A stretch of DNA of 64,000 bases from Bog-159 sp050008575. GTDB taxonomy: Bacteria > Acidobacteriota > Terriglobia > Bryobacterales > Bryobacteraceae. Below, in pieces: positions 9,289 through 17,023 of the stretch. The stretch covers positions 17,421-81,420 of the forward strand of contig JBEKMJ010000028.1 of assembly GCA_050008575.1 (NCBI GenBank). The letters are read 5' to 3'. The notes beneath the pieces are model-generated. The model ran no database searches and was not told the origin of the DNA. It saw only the letters and a list, made by a program, of their open reading frames with translations. The stretch's first letter is position 1. The number at the start of each line of letters is the position of its first letter. The translations under genes were made by a program, and so were the position numbers.

Positions 9289-9462
9289 GGCGGCGCCATG
9301 CGCCGCCGAAGGGCGAGCGTAGCTCGCCTGGGGCGAGCTTCGCTCGCCGAAGAGCGGGCCTGCGAGGCCCGCGCAGGCTGCGAGCCTGCCCCACGGCGGC
9401 GGACAGAATGTAGAAACGCGGTGGGTTTTCGACCCGCCGCAGGCGTAGACGCCTGCCCCACC
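9286..9462. repeat. Palindromic-module block B
   Basis: The gap 9289-9710 holds this block, a small module at 9545 and a promoter. Block B re-uses the words of block A in almost the same order: GGCGGCGCCATGCGCCGCC, GCGGGCCTGCGAGGCCCGC, GCAGGCTGCGAGCCTGC, the 20-mer cggcggacagaatgtagaaa, then GCAGGCGTAGACGCCTGC. It ends in GCCCCACC. It differs by an insertion of the AGCTCGCC/GCGAGCTTCGCTCGC word and by loss of half of the GCGGGT...ACCCGC palindrome. Confidence 0.85.
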
Positions 9463-9544
9463 AATTTAGCCAAGTACTAAGCCAGGATTTAGCCAACTGG
9501 AACTCAAAAAGTGCCGCCACGCCACGAGGCTACCAAACTGAATT

Positions 9545-9568
9545 GGGCAGCGCATGGCGCTGCCCCAC
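9545..9568. repeat. Single palindromic module (GGGCAGCGC...GCGCTGCCC)
   Basis: A stand-alone copy of the boundary-type module: GGGCAGCGC, ATG, GCGCTGCCC followed by CAC. It belongs to the same repeat family as blocks A and B and sits between block B and the promoter of the DUF3300 gene. Confidence 0.7.
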
Positions 9569-9650
9569 GGCTGCGATCCACCGTAGAGCGGTGCTTTTCA
9601 ACCATCCGGGGCCGCCCCGGCGAGCCGTCAAACGATTGGCAGTCAACACG

Positions 9651-9680
9651 TTGCAGTTTGGCCCGCGGCGTGCCCATACT
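9651..9680 (+). promoter_or_regulatory. Putative sigma-70-type promoter of the DUF3300 gene
   Basis: TTGCAG (9651-9656), an 18-bp spacer and CATACT (9675-9680). It is followed by a short leader with AAGGGAGG just before the ATG at 9711. Match to consensus is moderate. Confidence 0.4.
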
Positions 9681-9710
9681 GGAAGCGTGAAACCCCAAGG
9701 GAGGTCGATC

Positions 9711-11012
9711 ATGAAAAATATATTAATTCAACAAGTTCTTCGCCAGGCGGTGTGCCTGGTTTGTGTGCCGCTTCTGGCGGGCGGCCTTTTGGTCGCGCAA
9801 CAACCGGGAGTTCCCCCGCAAGCCCCCGCGCAGGCTCCCGCTCAGATGCTAACTCCGCAACAGTTGGAGACTATGGTTGCACCGGTGGCACTCTATCCGG
9901 ACCGCTTGCTCGGCCAGATTTTGGCCGCGTCGACCTATCCTCTGGAGATCGCCGAGGCAGCCCAATGGCTGCCGCAGAATTCCAGTCTCCAGGGTCCCCA
10001 ACTGGTGGACGCCGCGCGCCAGCAGAATTGGGATCCGAGTGTGCAGGCCTTAGTGGTATTCCCGGACGTGCTGAACCGGCTGAGCTCCGACATTCGCTGG
10101 ACGACCGCCTTGGGCAATGCCTTCCTGGCTCAACAAGCGGATGTCATGAGCGCCGTGCAACGCATGCGCGCGCGAGCGCAGACATCGGGTAAACTGCGGT
10201 CCAACGGGCAGCAGACCGTCACCAGGGAAACCGAGGGAGATCAGTCGGCCATCGACATTGAACCGGCCAATCCCGAGGTGGTGTACGTGCCTTACTACAA
10301 TCCTCAGTACATCTGGGGACCGCCCGCCTATGGCTATTATCCGGGGTGGGATTATCTGGACATCGGCTATGGCTTCGGCTATGGTTTTGGCCCCGGCATT
10401 TACATCGGCGGATTCTTCGGCGGCCTCGGATGGGGCGGCTGGGGCTGGTGGCCAAACTGGTTCCGCGGCGGGATATTCCTGAACGGCGGATTTTTCGGTC
10501 GTTACGGTTTCGGCGGACGCGGATTTGTCGGCGGCGGCTTCTGGGCGCACAATGCCGCACACCGGCTGGGTGTGGCCTATCCGAATGGCGCGCTCAGTCG
10601 TCGCTATGGCGCAACTTCGGCGGCCAGCGTCAGATCTTCCACATACGCCGCGCCGCGGGCCAGTGCGGCGTCCAGGGCAAGTGCCGCGCCGCGTGCCTCT
10701 GCGTCGGCCGGCGGTTGGAACCGTTTCGGCGGCCAGACTGGGACATCCCGCTCCTCGCAAGCGTATCGGGGGAGCAGCAGTGGTTACCGCTCCAGTCCGT
10801 CATACGGCAGCAGCCGCACGGCGCCTGGCTCCGGCTATCGCTCCAGCCCGTCATATGGCGGAGGATCTCATGCCAGCCCCTCTTATCATAGCGGCGGATC
10901 GAGCCATTCGAGCGGCAGCGTCCACAGCAGCGGCGGAGGCGGCGGCCACAGTAGCGGCGGCGGCTCCCACGGTGGTGGTGGCGGCGGCCACGGCGGCGGC
11001 GGTCACCGCTAG
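9711..11012 (+). CDS. DUF3300 domain protein with Gly/Ser-rich tail
   Basis: 433 residues. Signal peptide of about 30 residues, a short Pro/Ala/Gln linker, then the DUF3300 domain (about 45-220) starting LTPQQLETMVAPVALYPD, with LLGQILAASTYPLEIAEA and EPANPEVVYVPYYNPQ. Next come aromatic/glycine repeats (about 220-280, YGYYPGWDYLDIGYGFGYGF) and a very low-complexity Ser/Gly/His/Tyr tail to the end. DUF3300 proteins are secreted or surface proteins of unknown role. The start is fixed by AAGGGAGG 6 bp before ATG 9711; an open frame upstream runs through a repeat and is not coding. The tail suggests a cell-surface or disordered adhesive segment (inference). Confidence 0.85.
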   Translation: MKNILIQQVLRQAVCLVCVPLLAGGLLVAQQPGVPPQAPAQAPAQMLTPQQLETMVAPVALYPDRLLGQILAASTYPLEIAEAAQWLPQNSSLQGPQLVDAARQQNWDPSVQALVVFPDVLNRLSSDIRWTTALGNAFLAQQADVMSAVQRMRARAQTSGKLRSNGQQTVTRETEGDQSAIDIEPANPEVVYVPYYNPQYIWGPPAYGYYPGWDYLDIGYGFGYGFGPGIYIGGFFGGLGWGGWGWWPNWFRGGIFLNGGFFGRYGFGGRGFVGGGFWAHNAAHRLGVAYPNGALSRRYGATSAASVRSSTYAAPRASAASRASAAPRASASAGGWNRFGGQTGTSRSSQAYRGSSSGYRSSPSYGSSRTAPGSGYRSSPSYGGGSHASPSYHSGGSSHSSGSVHSSGGGGGHSSGGGSHGGGGGGHGGGGHR

Positions 11013-11036
11013 GAATTCGCCCTGATCGGGATCCCC

Positions 11037-11143
11037 GGGGCAGGCGATAAGCCTGCCCCGGGCGAGCTTGGCTCGCCTGACACAGGCTGAAGCCTATGCT
11101 ACCAGCGGGGCTGAAGCCCCGCGCCGGCTAAAGCCCGCCCTCC
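11037..11143. repeat. Palindromic-module block D
   Basis: Words in order: GGGGCAGGC/GCCTGCCCC, GGGCGAGCTTGGCTCGCC, ACACAGGCTGAAGCCTATG, CGGGGCTGAAGCCCCG, then GCCGGCTAAAGCCCGCCCTCC as right boundary. It fills most of the 259-bp gap between two genes on the same strand and lies upstream of the promoter at 11180. Confidence 0.8.
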
Positions 11144-11179
11144 AATTCCTGGTCCTGGTACCCCACTCCCCAGCGCTGC

Positions 11180-11209
11180 TTGCCTGCTGGCGGTTGCCCT
11201 CCCTATACT
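11180..11209 (+). promoter_or_regulatory. Putative promoter of the kelch-like/Ig-like protein gene
   Basis: TTGCCT (11180-11185), 18-bp spacer and TATACT (11204-11209). It is located about 63 bp before the start codon at 11272 and just downstream of repeat block D. Confidence 0.4.
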
Positions 11210-11271
11210 AAAGAGACGCTCCCGCCGCCCACTTGACAAGGGCTCGCCGGGACCCCCGGGGGTAACCGCTA

Positions 11272-13554
11272 ATGATGAACGGTCTGGTTCGGCGCAGTCG
11301 GATCTTCCTTCCCTGTTTGACTTTGGCGCTTGCCGCCCCCATCGGCGCCCAAACGTCCGTGACTCTTACCTCCCCTCCTCAATTCCCCAACACGGTCGAG
11401 GAGACTACCAGCCTGCCCCAAGCCGCGACACTCCAGAATGTCCAGACCGCTACCCTCACCATCACCAAGATCGCGGTCAGCGGCAATTTCGCGATAGCCA
11501 GCGGTGGTACGTGTCCTTTGAGCGGCAAGATCGCCAAGGGCGCAAGCTGCACGATCCTGATCACTTTCACCCCTAAAACGACCGGCACTTTGAGCGGACA
11601 GCTCACGGTCACCGACAGCGCCACCAACAGTCCACAGACCGCTACCGTTACCGGCTCGGGCATCCTGCCGGTAACCTACAACCCCACGACGTGGTCCTTT
11701 GGCCAGGTACCTCTCGGCGAGACCAGCGCCGCCGAAACCTTCACTCTCACGAACAACCAATCCACCACCCTGATCTTTACCAACATTACCGCCACGCCCG
11801 TAGCCAACTTCGCCATCGTCAGCAACACTTGCGGCACCAGCATCGGCCAGCTCTCGTCTTGCACCGTCGGCGTTACATTCACCCCCACGGTTACCGGTGC
11901 AGTGAAGGGCGGCAAACTCACGTTCGCCGATACGGCCTCCAACTCGCCTCAGATCGCGACCCTTACCGGTACCGGCGTCGCGGCCGCCCTGGAGTCGATC
12001 GCCGTCACCCCTGGAAACGACCCATCCGTCTATGTGGGCGGCACGCAGCAATTCACCGCCACCGGCACTTACAGCAACGGCACCACCAAGAATTTGACAA
12101 ACAGCGTTACCTGGACCTCGGTCCCGCTCGGCATCGCCTCCATCACGAGCACCGGACTGGCCACCGGCACCGCGGCCGGCACGTCCACTATTACGGCTGC
12201 CTTTGGCTCGGTCACCGGCAACGCTATGTTGACCGTCGTTCAGCTATTCGCCCCCACCGGCAGCTTGAATACCGCGCGCTACAACCATTCCGCCACTTTT
12301 CTAAATACCGGCCTGGTGCTCGTCGCCGGTGGCATCGGCCCCGTGCCCGGACAATCCGGCGCACTGGGTGAGTTGGCCAGCGCGGAACTGTACAGCCCAG
12401 GCGCCGGGGACTTTGTGTTCACCGGAAACCTGAACACCGCACGCGAGCAACACTCCGCCACGCTGCTGAACAGCGGCACGGTCCTGATTGCGGGCGGCTC
12501 CGGCGGGGACGGCGAATTGGCCAGCGCGGAACTCTACAGTCCCAGCGCTGGGACCTTTGCGGTTACCGGCAACCTGAACGCCGCGCGCTATGAACACACT
12601 GCCACCGCACTCCCCCAGGGCGGCGTGCTGATCGCCGGCGGCTACGGCGGCGGCAGCGTATTGGCCAGCGCTGAACTCTACAACCCCGCCACCAGGATGT
12701 TTAAATTCACCACCAGTCTCAACGCGGCCCGTTACGACGCTACGGCCACGCTACTGCAGAATGGCCAGGTGCTCATAGCCGGCGGGGCCGACGAAAACGG
12801 TCCATTATCCAGCGCCGAGTTGTTCGACCCCACTAACTCGACCTTTACCTTCACCACCGGCAGCCTCAACGTGGCCCGTTCCGGAGCAACCGCCACGCTG
12901 CTCAATACCGGCAATGTACTGATTGCCGACGGTTATAACTATTTGATAACCGGTCCTTTGACCAGCGCCGAGATATACAACCCATCCACGGAATCCTTCA
13001 CCCCCACTGGCAGCGAAGAGAGCACGGCCTGGCTGGGAACCGCGACGCTGCTCACCAACGCCGATGTTTTGGCCGCGGGCAGCGCGCTCAATTCCGCCGT
13101 CCCCGAGCTCTACAACCCCGGCGCCGGAACGTTTTCCGCCACCAGCGGAATGATTACGCCGCGCGACCTCCAGACCGCCACGCTGCTCACCGACGGCGCG
13201 GTTCTGATGGCCGGCGGCCATAGCGACTTGACCAACACCGTGCTGTCCGCCGCGGAGCTATACGAGCCGACGACGCTGGCGCCGCCGAGCCTGAGCTCGA
13301 TCGCCATCACGCCGTCTAATCCGACGCTGGGGGTGAACGGCACCCTGCAGCTTATCGCCACCGGCACCTTTAGCAACCTCAGCACCCAACAACTCGCCTC
13401 CGTCGTCTGGACTTCTTCCAATATCGCGGCGGTCACCGTCACCAACGACATCACCAACTCCGGAGTTGTCTTCGGAGCCGCCGCCGGCACCGCCATGATC
13501 AACGCGTGCACCGGCACGATTTGCGCGCCGCCGGTGTCCATCACCGTTCCATAA
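11272..13554 (+). CDS. Secreted protein: two choice-of-anchor-D domains, bacterial Ig-like domains and kelch-like repeats
   Basis: 760 residues. Signal peptide (about 1-26, ending IGAQ). Two ASPM-SPD-2-Hydin/choice-of-anchor-D-like beta domains (about 30-235) are marked by CPLSGKIAKGASCTILITFT and FTPTVTGAVKGGKLTFADTA. A Big2-like Ig domain (about 240-325) contains VYVGGTQQFTATGTYSNGTT. A series of kelch-like blades (about 330-660) repeats the pattern LNTARxxHSATLLNxGxVLIAGG...LASAELYxP. A final Big2-like domain ends VSITVP. This architecture is abundant in Acidobacteria as a secreted protein of unknown ligand. ATG occurs at both 11272 and 11275, so the start is ambiguous by one codon. No anchor is seen at the C-terminus. 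Confidence 0.85.
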   Translation: MMNGLVRRSRIFLPCLTLALAAPIGAQTSVTLTSPPQFPNTVEETTSLPQAATLQNVQTATLTITKIAVSGNFAIASGGTCPLSGKIAKGASCTILITFTPKTTGTLSGQLTVTDSATNSPQTATVTGSGILPVTYNPTTWSFGQVPLGETSAAETFTLTNNQSTTLIFTNITATPVANFAIVSNTCGTSIGQLSSCTVGVTFTPTVTGAVKGGKLTFADTASNSPQIATLTGTGVAAALESIAVTPGNDPSVYVGGTQQFTATGTYSNGTTKNLTNSVTWTSVPLGIASITSTGLATGTAAGTSTITAAFGSVTGNAMLTVVQLFAPTGSLNTARYNHSATFLNTGLVLVAGGIGPVPGQSGALGELASAELYSPGAGDFVFTGNLNTAREQHSATLLNSGTVLIAGGSGGDGELASAELYSPSAGTFAVTGNLNAARYEHTATALPQGGVLIAGGYGGGSVLASAELYNPATRMFKFTTSLNAARYDATATLLQNGQVLIAGGADENGPLSSAELFDPTNSTFTFTTGSLNVARSGATATLLNTGNVLIADGYNYLITGPLTSAEIYNPSTESFTPTGSEESTAWLGTATLLTNADVLAAGSALNSAVPELYNPGAGTFSATSGMITPRDLQTATLLTDGAVLMAGGHSDLTNTVLSAAELYEPTTLAPPSLSSIAITPSNPTLGVNGTLQLIATGTFSNLSTQQLASVVWTSSNIAAVTVTNDITNSGVVFGAAAGTAMINACTGTICAPPVSITVP

Positions 13555-13556
13555 GC

Positions 13557-13716
13557 GTGGGGCAGCGCGGTGCGCGGCCTCGGTTCGCTAGTGTCCGGCC
13601 CGCCTAATAATTGAAAAATATCAAGATCTGCGATGTGGGGTGGCCCGGTTAGTTTGGGGGGCGGAGCTTTCCAGCGGGTCCAGCCGGCTCCAAGGCAGGC
13701 TTCGCGCGCCGCGATG
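13557..13716. repeat. Degenerate palindromic-module block E
   Basis: The gap 13555-13928 between convergent genes has no gene. This part contains worn module pieces (GGGGCAGCGCGGTGCGC, GGGGGGCGGAGCTTTCC, GGCAGGCTTCGCGCGCC). They are less exact than blocks A-D and look like an older copy of the same family. It runs into the large hairpin at 13717. Confidence 0.5.
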
Positions 13717-13796
13717 TTGGCCATTTGAGTCAGGTAGCCCGCGTGGCGCACGCACGAGTGCGTGCGCCACGAGGGCTACCCAACTGAAATGGCCAA
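13717..13796. repeat. 80-nt near-perfect hairpin (39-bp arms, 2-nt loop)
   Basis: The left arm starts TTGGCCATTTGAGTCAGGTA and ends GTGGCGCACGCAC (13717-13755). The right arm (13758-13796) is its reverse complement with four mismatches in 39 positions; only GA lies between. It sits between convergent genes with no T-tract. The inner GTGCGTGCGCCACGAGGGCT piece recurs in part near 49820, so it is a larger member of the module family. Confidence 0.8.
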
Positions 13797-13928
13797 TCTC
13801 CAGAGCGGCATCCGGACGCCGCTTCACAAAAAGGCCAACGTCCAGCCAGCCGCCTGAAAGCCGGCTGCGGGCATAATTGCCGGCCCTCCAATTTATGCAG
13901 CATCGCGTATGGAATCTGTTGTCACGTA

Positions 13929-15512
13929 TTAGCTGGGACTACTGCCCAACTTTGCGAGCAGGCCCCGATCCACCTTCGCCTTCACCGTGCGGCGGTCCAG
14001 CCCGAGACGCCGGGCCGTTTCTTCGTAGCTGCCTGTGCGGCTGTAGACGATGGTCACATACCGCGTGAGTAACACATCGGCGGAGAGACGTCCGGCGCGG
14101 GCATCCAGCGCGAACTGCTCTACCGGGTTGCGGGCGCGCGGCCGCGAGGGTTGGTAGTTGCGGCGGATCAGCACATTCTTCACGCACTGTTCGAGTTCCC
14201 GGTAGTTGCCCGGCCAGGCGTAGTCCGCCGGCAAATTGGCGCCCACCCAGTCGAGCACCTCACGCGCCAGCGCTTCCGCCTCCTCTCCCGCCACGCGGCG
14301 CGACATATAGAAGACCAGCTCCCGCAGAACGGCGGGCGAATCCGCCAGTTGCTCGGCCAGCGCGGGAGTGACCACCTGATCGGAGCACAGGCGGTAATAT
14401 AGGTCCTCGCGGAATCGCCCCTTTCCGATCAGCGCCGCCAAGTCGCGGTTGGTGGCGGTGATCAGTTTGCCGCGGAACTGCCGGCCGGCCGTATCGCCAA
14501 CCGGGTGGAAAGTGCGCGTCTCGATCACGCGCAGCAGCTTCACTTGAATGGCCGGGTCCAGATCGCCCAGCTCGTCCAAGAACACGGAGCCTAGTTCGGG
14601 GCAGGTTTCGAGCCAGCCTTTGCGGTCGGCGATGGCGCCCGTGAAAGCGCCGCGCCGATGTCCGAACAGCTCCGACTCCACCAGCGTCGGAGAAAGCGCC
14701 GAGATATTGATGGGGTAGAACCCGCAGTCGTCGGCGAAGGCAAGCCGCCGGTCGTCGAAGGGCACATAACGGGATTGCGCGATGGCGCGCGCGACCAGTT
14801 CCTTGCCGGTGCCCGATGGGCCGGTGATCAGGGTGGCGAACTCGCCCATGCGCGCGTAGAGCGTGCGCCGGTAGCGGCGGATATCGTGGGTGAAGATGGA
14901 TTGCCAGATCGAAGCGCGCAGCCGCGCGGCCGGCATGGAACTGCCGATGATGTCGCGGAAGACCTGCTCGAAGGCGCATTGGATCTGGCGGAAGCACGCG
15001 AAGGTGTGGCGCGGATCGTGGCCGGTCGGAAAGCGCAGGCCGTCGATGTGGAAGAAGCCGCGCCAGTCGGCCAGGAAGTTGTTGTAGAAGCGCCAGCGCG
15101 CGGGGTCGCTCTGGCTGGCGGCAGGTCCGAAAGCGGCTGCGAAGAAATGGCGGTAGTAGCGCTGGTAGAGCAGGTGCAGGACCGCGTCTTCGTACAGGAT
15201 GAGGTCCGCCGCCTGGGCTTGGGCGCCCTCGCGCAGCCGCGCCCGGAGCGCCGCGGCCAGCGCTTCCAGCCGTTCCACGATGCGCCAGACGTTGGCGCGC
15301 GGCTGTTCCGGGTCGCGGACATGCTGGCTCCAAACCGGCTCGCCGGCCACGAAGGCGTCCCCGAGCACGGCCTGCTCGAATTCCACCCACTCGGGAAGGA
15401 ACGGGTTGGCGTAGGCGAGCTGGGAGACAGCGGATAGGAAGGCGCGCTGCTGCGTGGTCAGGAAGGGCATATGTACATCGAGGAAAAGGTCTCTCGGCCT
15501 TTCCTTCTTCAT
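13929..15512 (-). CDS. Sigma-54-dependent transcriptional activator (AAA+ and Fis-type HTH) with unusual N-terminal domain
   Basis: 527 residues. N-terminal about 215 residues are of unrecognised type: mostly helical, with no receiver, GAF or PAS motif seen. The AAA+ domain (about 220-450) has Walker A GPSGTGKELVARA, the sigma-54-contact loop RRGAFTGA, Walker B GSVFLDELGD, and TNRDL and GRFREDLYYRL segments. The C-terminal HTH is SYEETARRLGLDRRTVKAKV. The intact GAFTGA argues for a functional sigma-54 activator. Targets are unknown; it is divergent from the tandem ATPase genes, the nearest candidates, but no TGGCAC-N5-TTGC promoter was found in the gap. The frame also allows TTG at 15533 and ATG at 15470; ATG 15512 is chosen without a strong RBS. 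Confidence 0.85.
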   Translation of the reverse strand: MKKERPRDLFLDVHMPFLTTQQRAFLSAVSQLAYANPFLPEWVEFEQAVLGDAFVAGEPVWSQHVRDPEQPRANVWRIVERLEALAAALRARLREGAQAQAADLILYEDAVLHLLYQRYYRHFFAAAFGPAASQSDPARWRFYNNFLADWRGFFHIDGLRFPTGHDPRHTFACFRQIQCAFEQVFRDIIGSSMPAARLRASIWQSIFTHDIRRYRRTLYARMGEFATLITGPSGTGKELVARAIAQSRYVPFDDRRLAFADDCGFYPINISALSPTLVESELFGHRRGAFTGAIADRKGWLETCPELGSVFLDELGDLDPAIQVKLLRVIETRTFHPVGDTAGRQFRGKLITATNRDLAALIGKGRFREDLYYRLCSDQVVTPALAEQLADSPAVLRELVFYMSRRVAGEEAEALAREVLDWVGANLPADYAWPGNYRELEQCVKNVLIRRNYQPSRPRARNPVEQFALDARAGRLSADVLLTRYVTIVYSRTGSYEETARRLGLDRRTVKAKVDRGLLAKLGSSPS

Positions 15513-15784
15513 TTTATTTGGGAACAAGGTCAATAAGTTGCTTATTTACTTATGCTTGTAAAAATCCAACAAACCAACTTCCGCTTGTTACGCGGCAAGG
15601 GGAGGAAGGATTGGTTCCAGATTTCCCGATCTTTAAAGTTACCACGGAGTTTGTGCGGGAGCCGCTCGCCGGAAGTCCGGGTGTCGGCGGATCGGCGTTA
15701 AATGGTTGAGGGCACGGGCTGTGACGGGAAGACTCGATTTCATGCAAAGGGTGAACTGCAAAGAGCTAACCGCGAACACCTTGC

Positions 15785-15816
15785 GCAACAATCCTGTTGT
15801 GCGACATAATTGTTGC
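15785..15816 (+). promoter_or_regulatory. Overlapping inverted repeats abutting the ATPase start codon
   Basis: GCAACAAT (15785-15792) is the exact reverse complement of ATTGTTGC (15809-15816), which touches the ATG at 15817. A second pairing, CAACA/TGTTG (15786-15790 with 15795-15799), competes with it. It could be an operator or a translation-controlling hairpin. The 15513-15816 gap otherwise shows no gene or clear promoter. Confidence 0.35.
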
Positions 15817-17022
15817 ATGCCGTGCAATTTCGTAGGACCGCCAGTTCGGGGCGCCGACTGCTACGGGCGCGAAGCGTTCGTGGATCTGGTTTGGGAAAAG
15901 CTGAGCTTCGGACATGTCCTGCTGGCATCGCCCCGGCGCTTCGGCAAGACTAGCGTAATGTACCGGCTCATGGACGAGCCGCGCTGGGATTACCGGCTGG
16001 TGCATTGCGATCTCGAACACTTCCTGGAACCCGCCGACCTGCTAACGGCGCTGGTGGTGCAACTCTCGCGCGACGATGTCCTCTCTAAGATCGCTTCCGC
16101 CCTCAGCTTTGTACCGAAGAAAGCGTGGCAGGGTTTTCGCGCCAACGTGGAGGAGATCGAACTCCATAAGCTGAAACTCAAGCTCAAGGAACAGATCCGG
16201 CCACGCTGGCAAACGAGCGGCGAAGAGCTGTTCGATGCGATCGCCCGAATTCCGGAAACAAAGGTGGTGTTCCTGCTGGATGAATTTGCCGTGATGATCG
16301 ACGAGATGGCCCACCTGGACGCGCACAGAGAAGACGCGCGGTTGATGCTGCGGTGGTTGCGCCATCTCCGGCAATCGCCGCGCATTCAGAATGTGCGATT
16401 TCTGGTGGCCGGGTCGATCGGCATTGGGAACGTGCTCAGCAATCTCGGGGAGAGCGCGTCCATGAACGATTTCGCCCATCTGAAGCTGGAGCCATTTACC
16501 GATGCCGTGGCGGACCAATTCCTCCTGGCGCTATCGGAATCGCACGATATTCCCTTGTCCACAGCGGCGCGAAAGAAGGTGCTGGATCTCATTGGCACGC
16601 CCGTGCCGTACTTCCTGCAGATCATGTTTTGGGAGATTGAGAGGTCTTGCAAAGGGAGCGGGATTACGCCGACGCCCGCGACCGTAGAGACGCTGTATCC
16701 CAGCACGGTGCTGGGGGCGGACTGCAAGACCTATTTTGACCACTACTACGGCCGGTTGCGCGACTACTACGACAAGCCGGACGAAAAGGCCGCCAAGGCC
16801 TTGCTGCGCACCATCGCGAACGATGGCGTGCTGAAGCGGGAGGCCTGCTACTACCTCTACCGGAAGGAATGCGAAGTGGCGGATATCGAGCGCTTCAACG
16901 GTCTGATGGCGAATCTGGAAAACGATTTCTACGTCGGATTCAACTACGGGCAGAACACGTACGAGTTTTCCTGCAAACTGCTGCGCGATTGGTGGCTGCG
17001 GCATTACGGGATGGAGTGCTGA
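15817..17022 (+). CDS. P-loop ATPase, archaeal-type AAA family, first of a tandem pair
   Basis: 401 residues. Starts CNFVGPPVRGADCYGRE, followed by Walker A SPRRFGKTSVM (about 35-45) and Walker B KVVFLLDEFAVMID (about 150-163). A sensor-like FLVAGSIGIGNVL precedes a helical lid, and a C-terminal winged-helix-like part contains LKREACYYLYRKE and ADIERFNGLMANLENDFYV. This matches stand-alone ATPases of the COG1672/PF01637 type, whose roles are mostly unknown. ATG 15817 is preferred because family similarity begins there; ATG at 15742 would add 25 unlike residues. It is followed after one base by a second, different ATPase, so the two are almost certainly co-expressed and may form a complex (inference). 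Confidence 0.75.
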   Translation: MPCNFVGPPVRGADCYGREAFVDLVWEKLSFGHVLLASPRRFGKTSVMYRLMDEPRWDYRLVHCDLEHFLEPADLLTALVVQLSRDDVLSKIASALSFVPKKAWQGFRANVEEIELHKLKLKLKEQIRPRWQTSGEELFDAIARIPETKVVFLLDEFAVMIDEMAHLDAHREDARLMLRWLRHLRQSPRIQNVRFLVAGSIGIGNVLSNLGESASMNDFAHLKLEPFTDAVADQFLLALSESHDIPLSTAARKKVLDLIGTPVPYFLQIMFWEIERSCKGSGITPTPATVETLYPSTVLGADCKTYFDHYYGRLRDYYDKPDEKAAKALLRTIANDGVLKREACYYLYRKECEVADIERFNGLMANLENDFYVGFNYGQNTYEFSCKLLRDWWLRHYGMEC

Positions 17023-17023
17023 A

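Noticed and set aside
15513..15816. Sigma-54 (-24/-12) promoter for the ATPase genes
   Set aside because: No TGGCAC-N5-TTGC match or near match with GG and GC at 12-bp distance was found on either strand.
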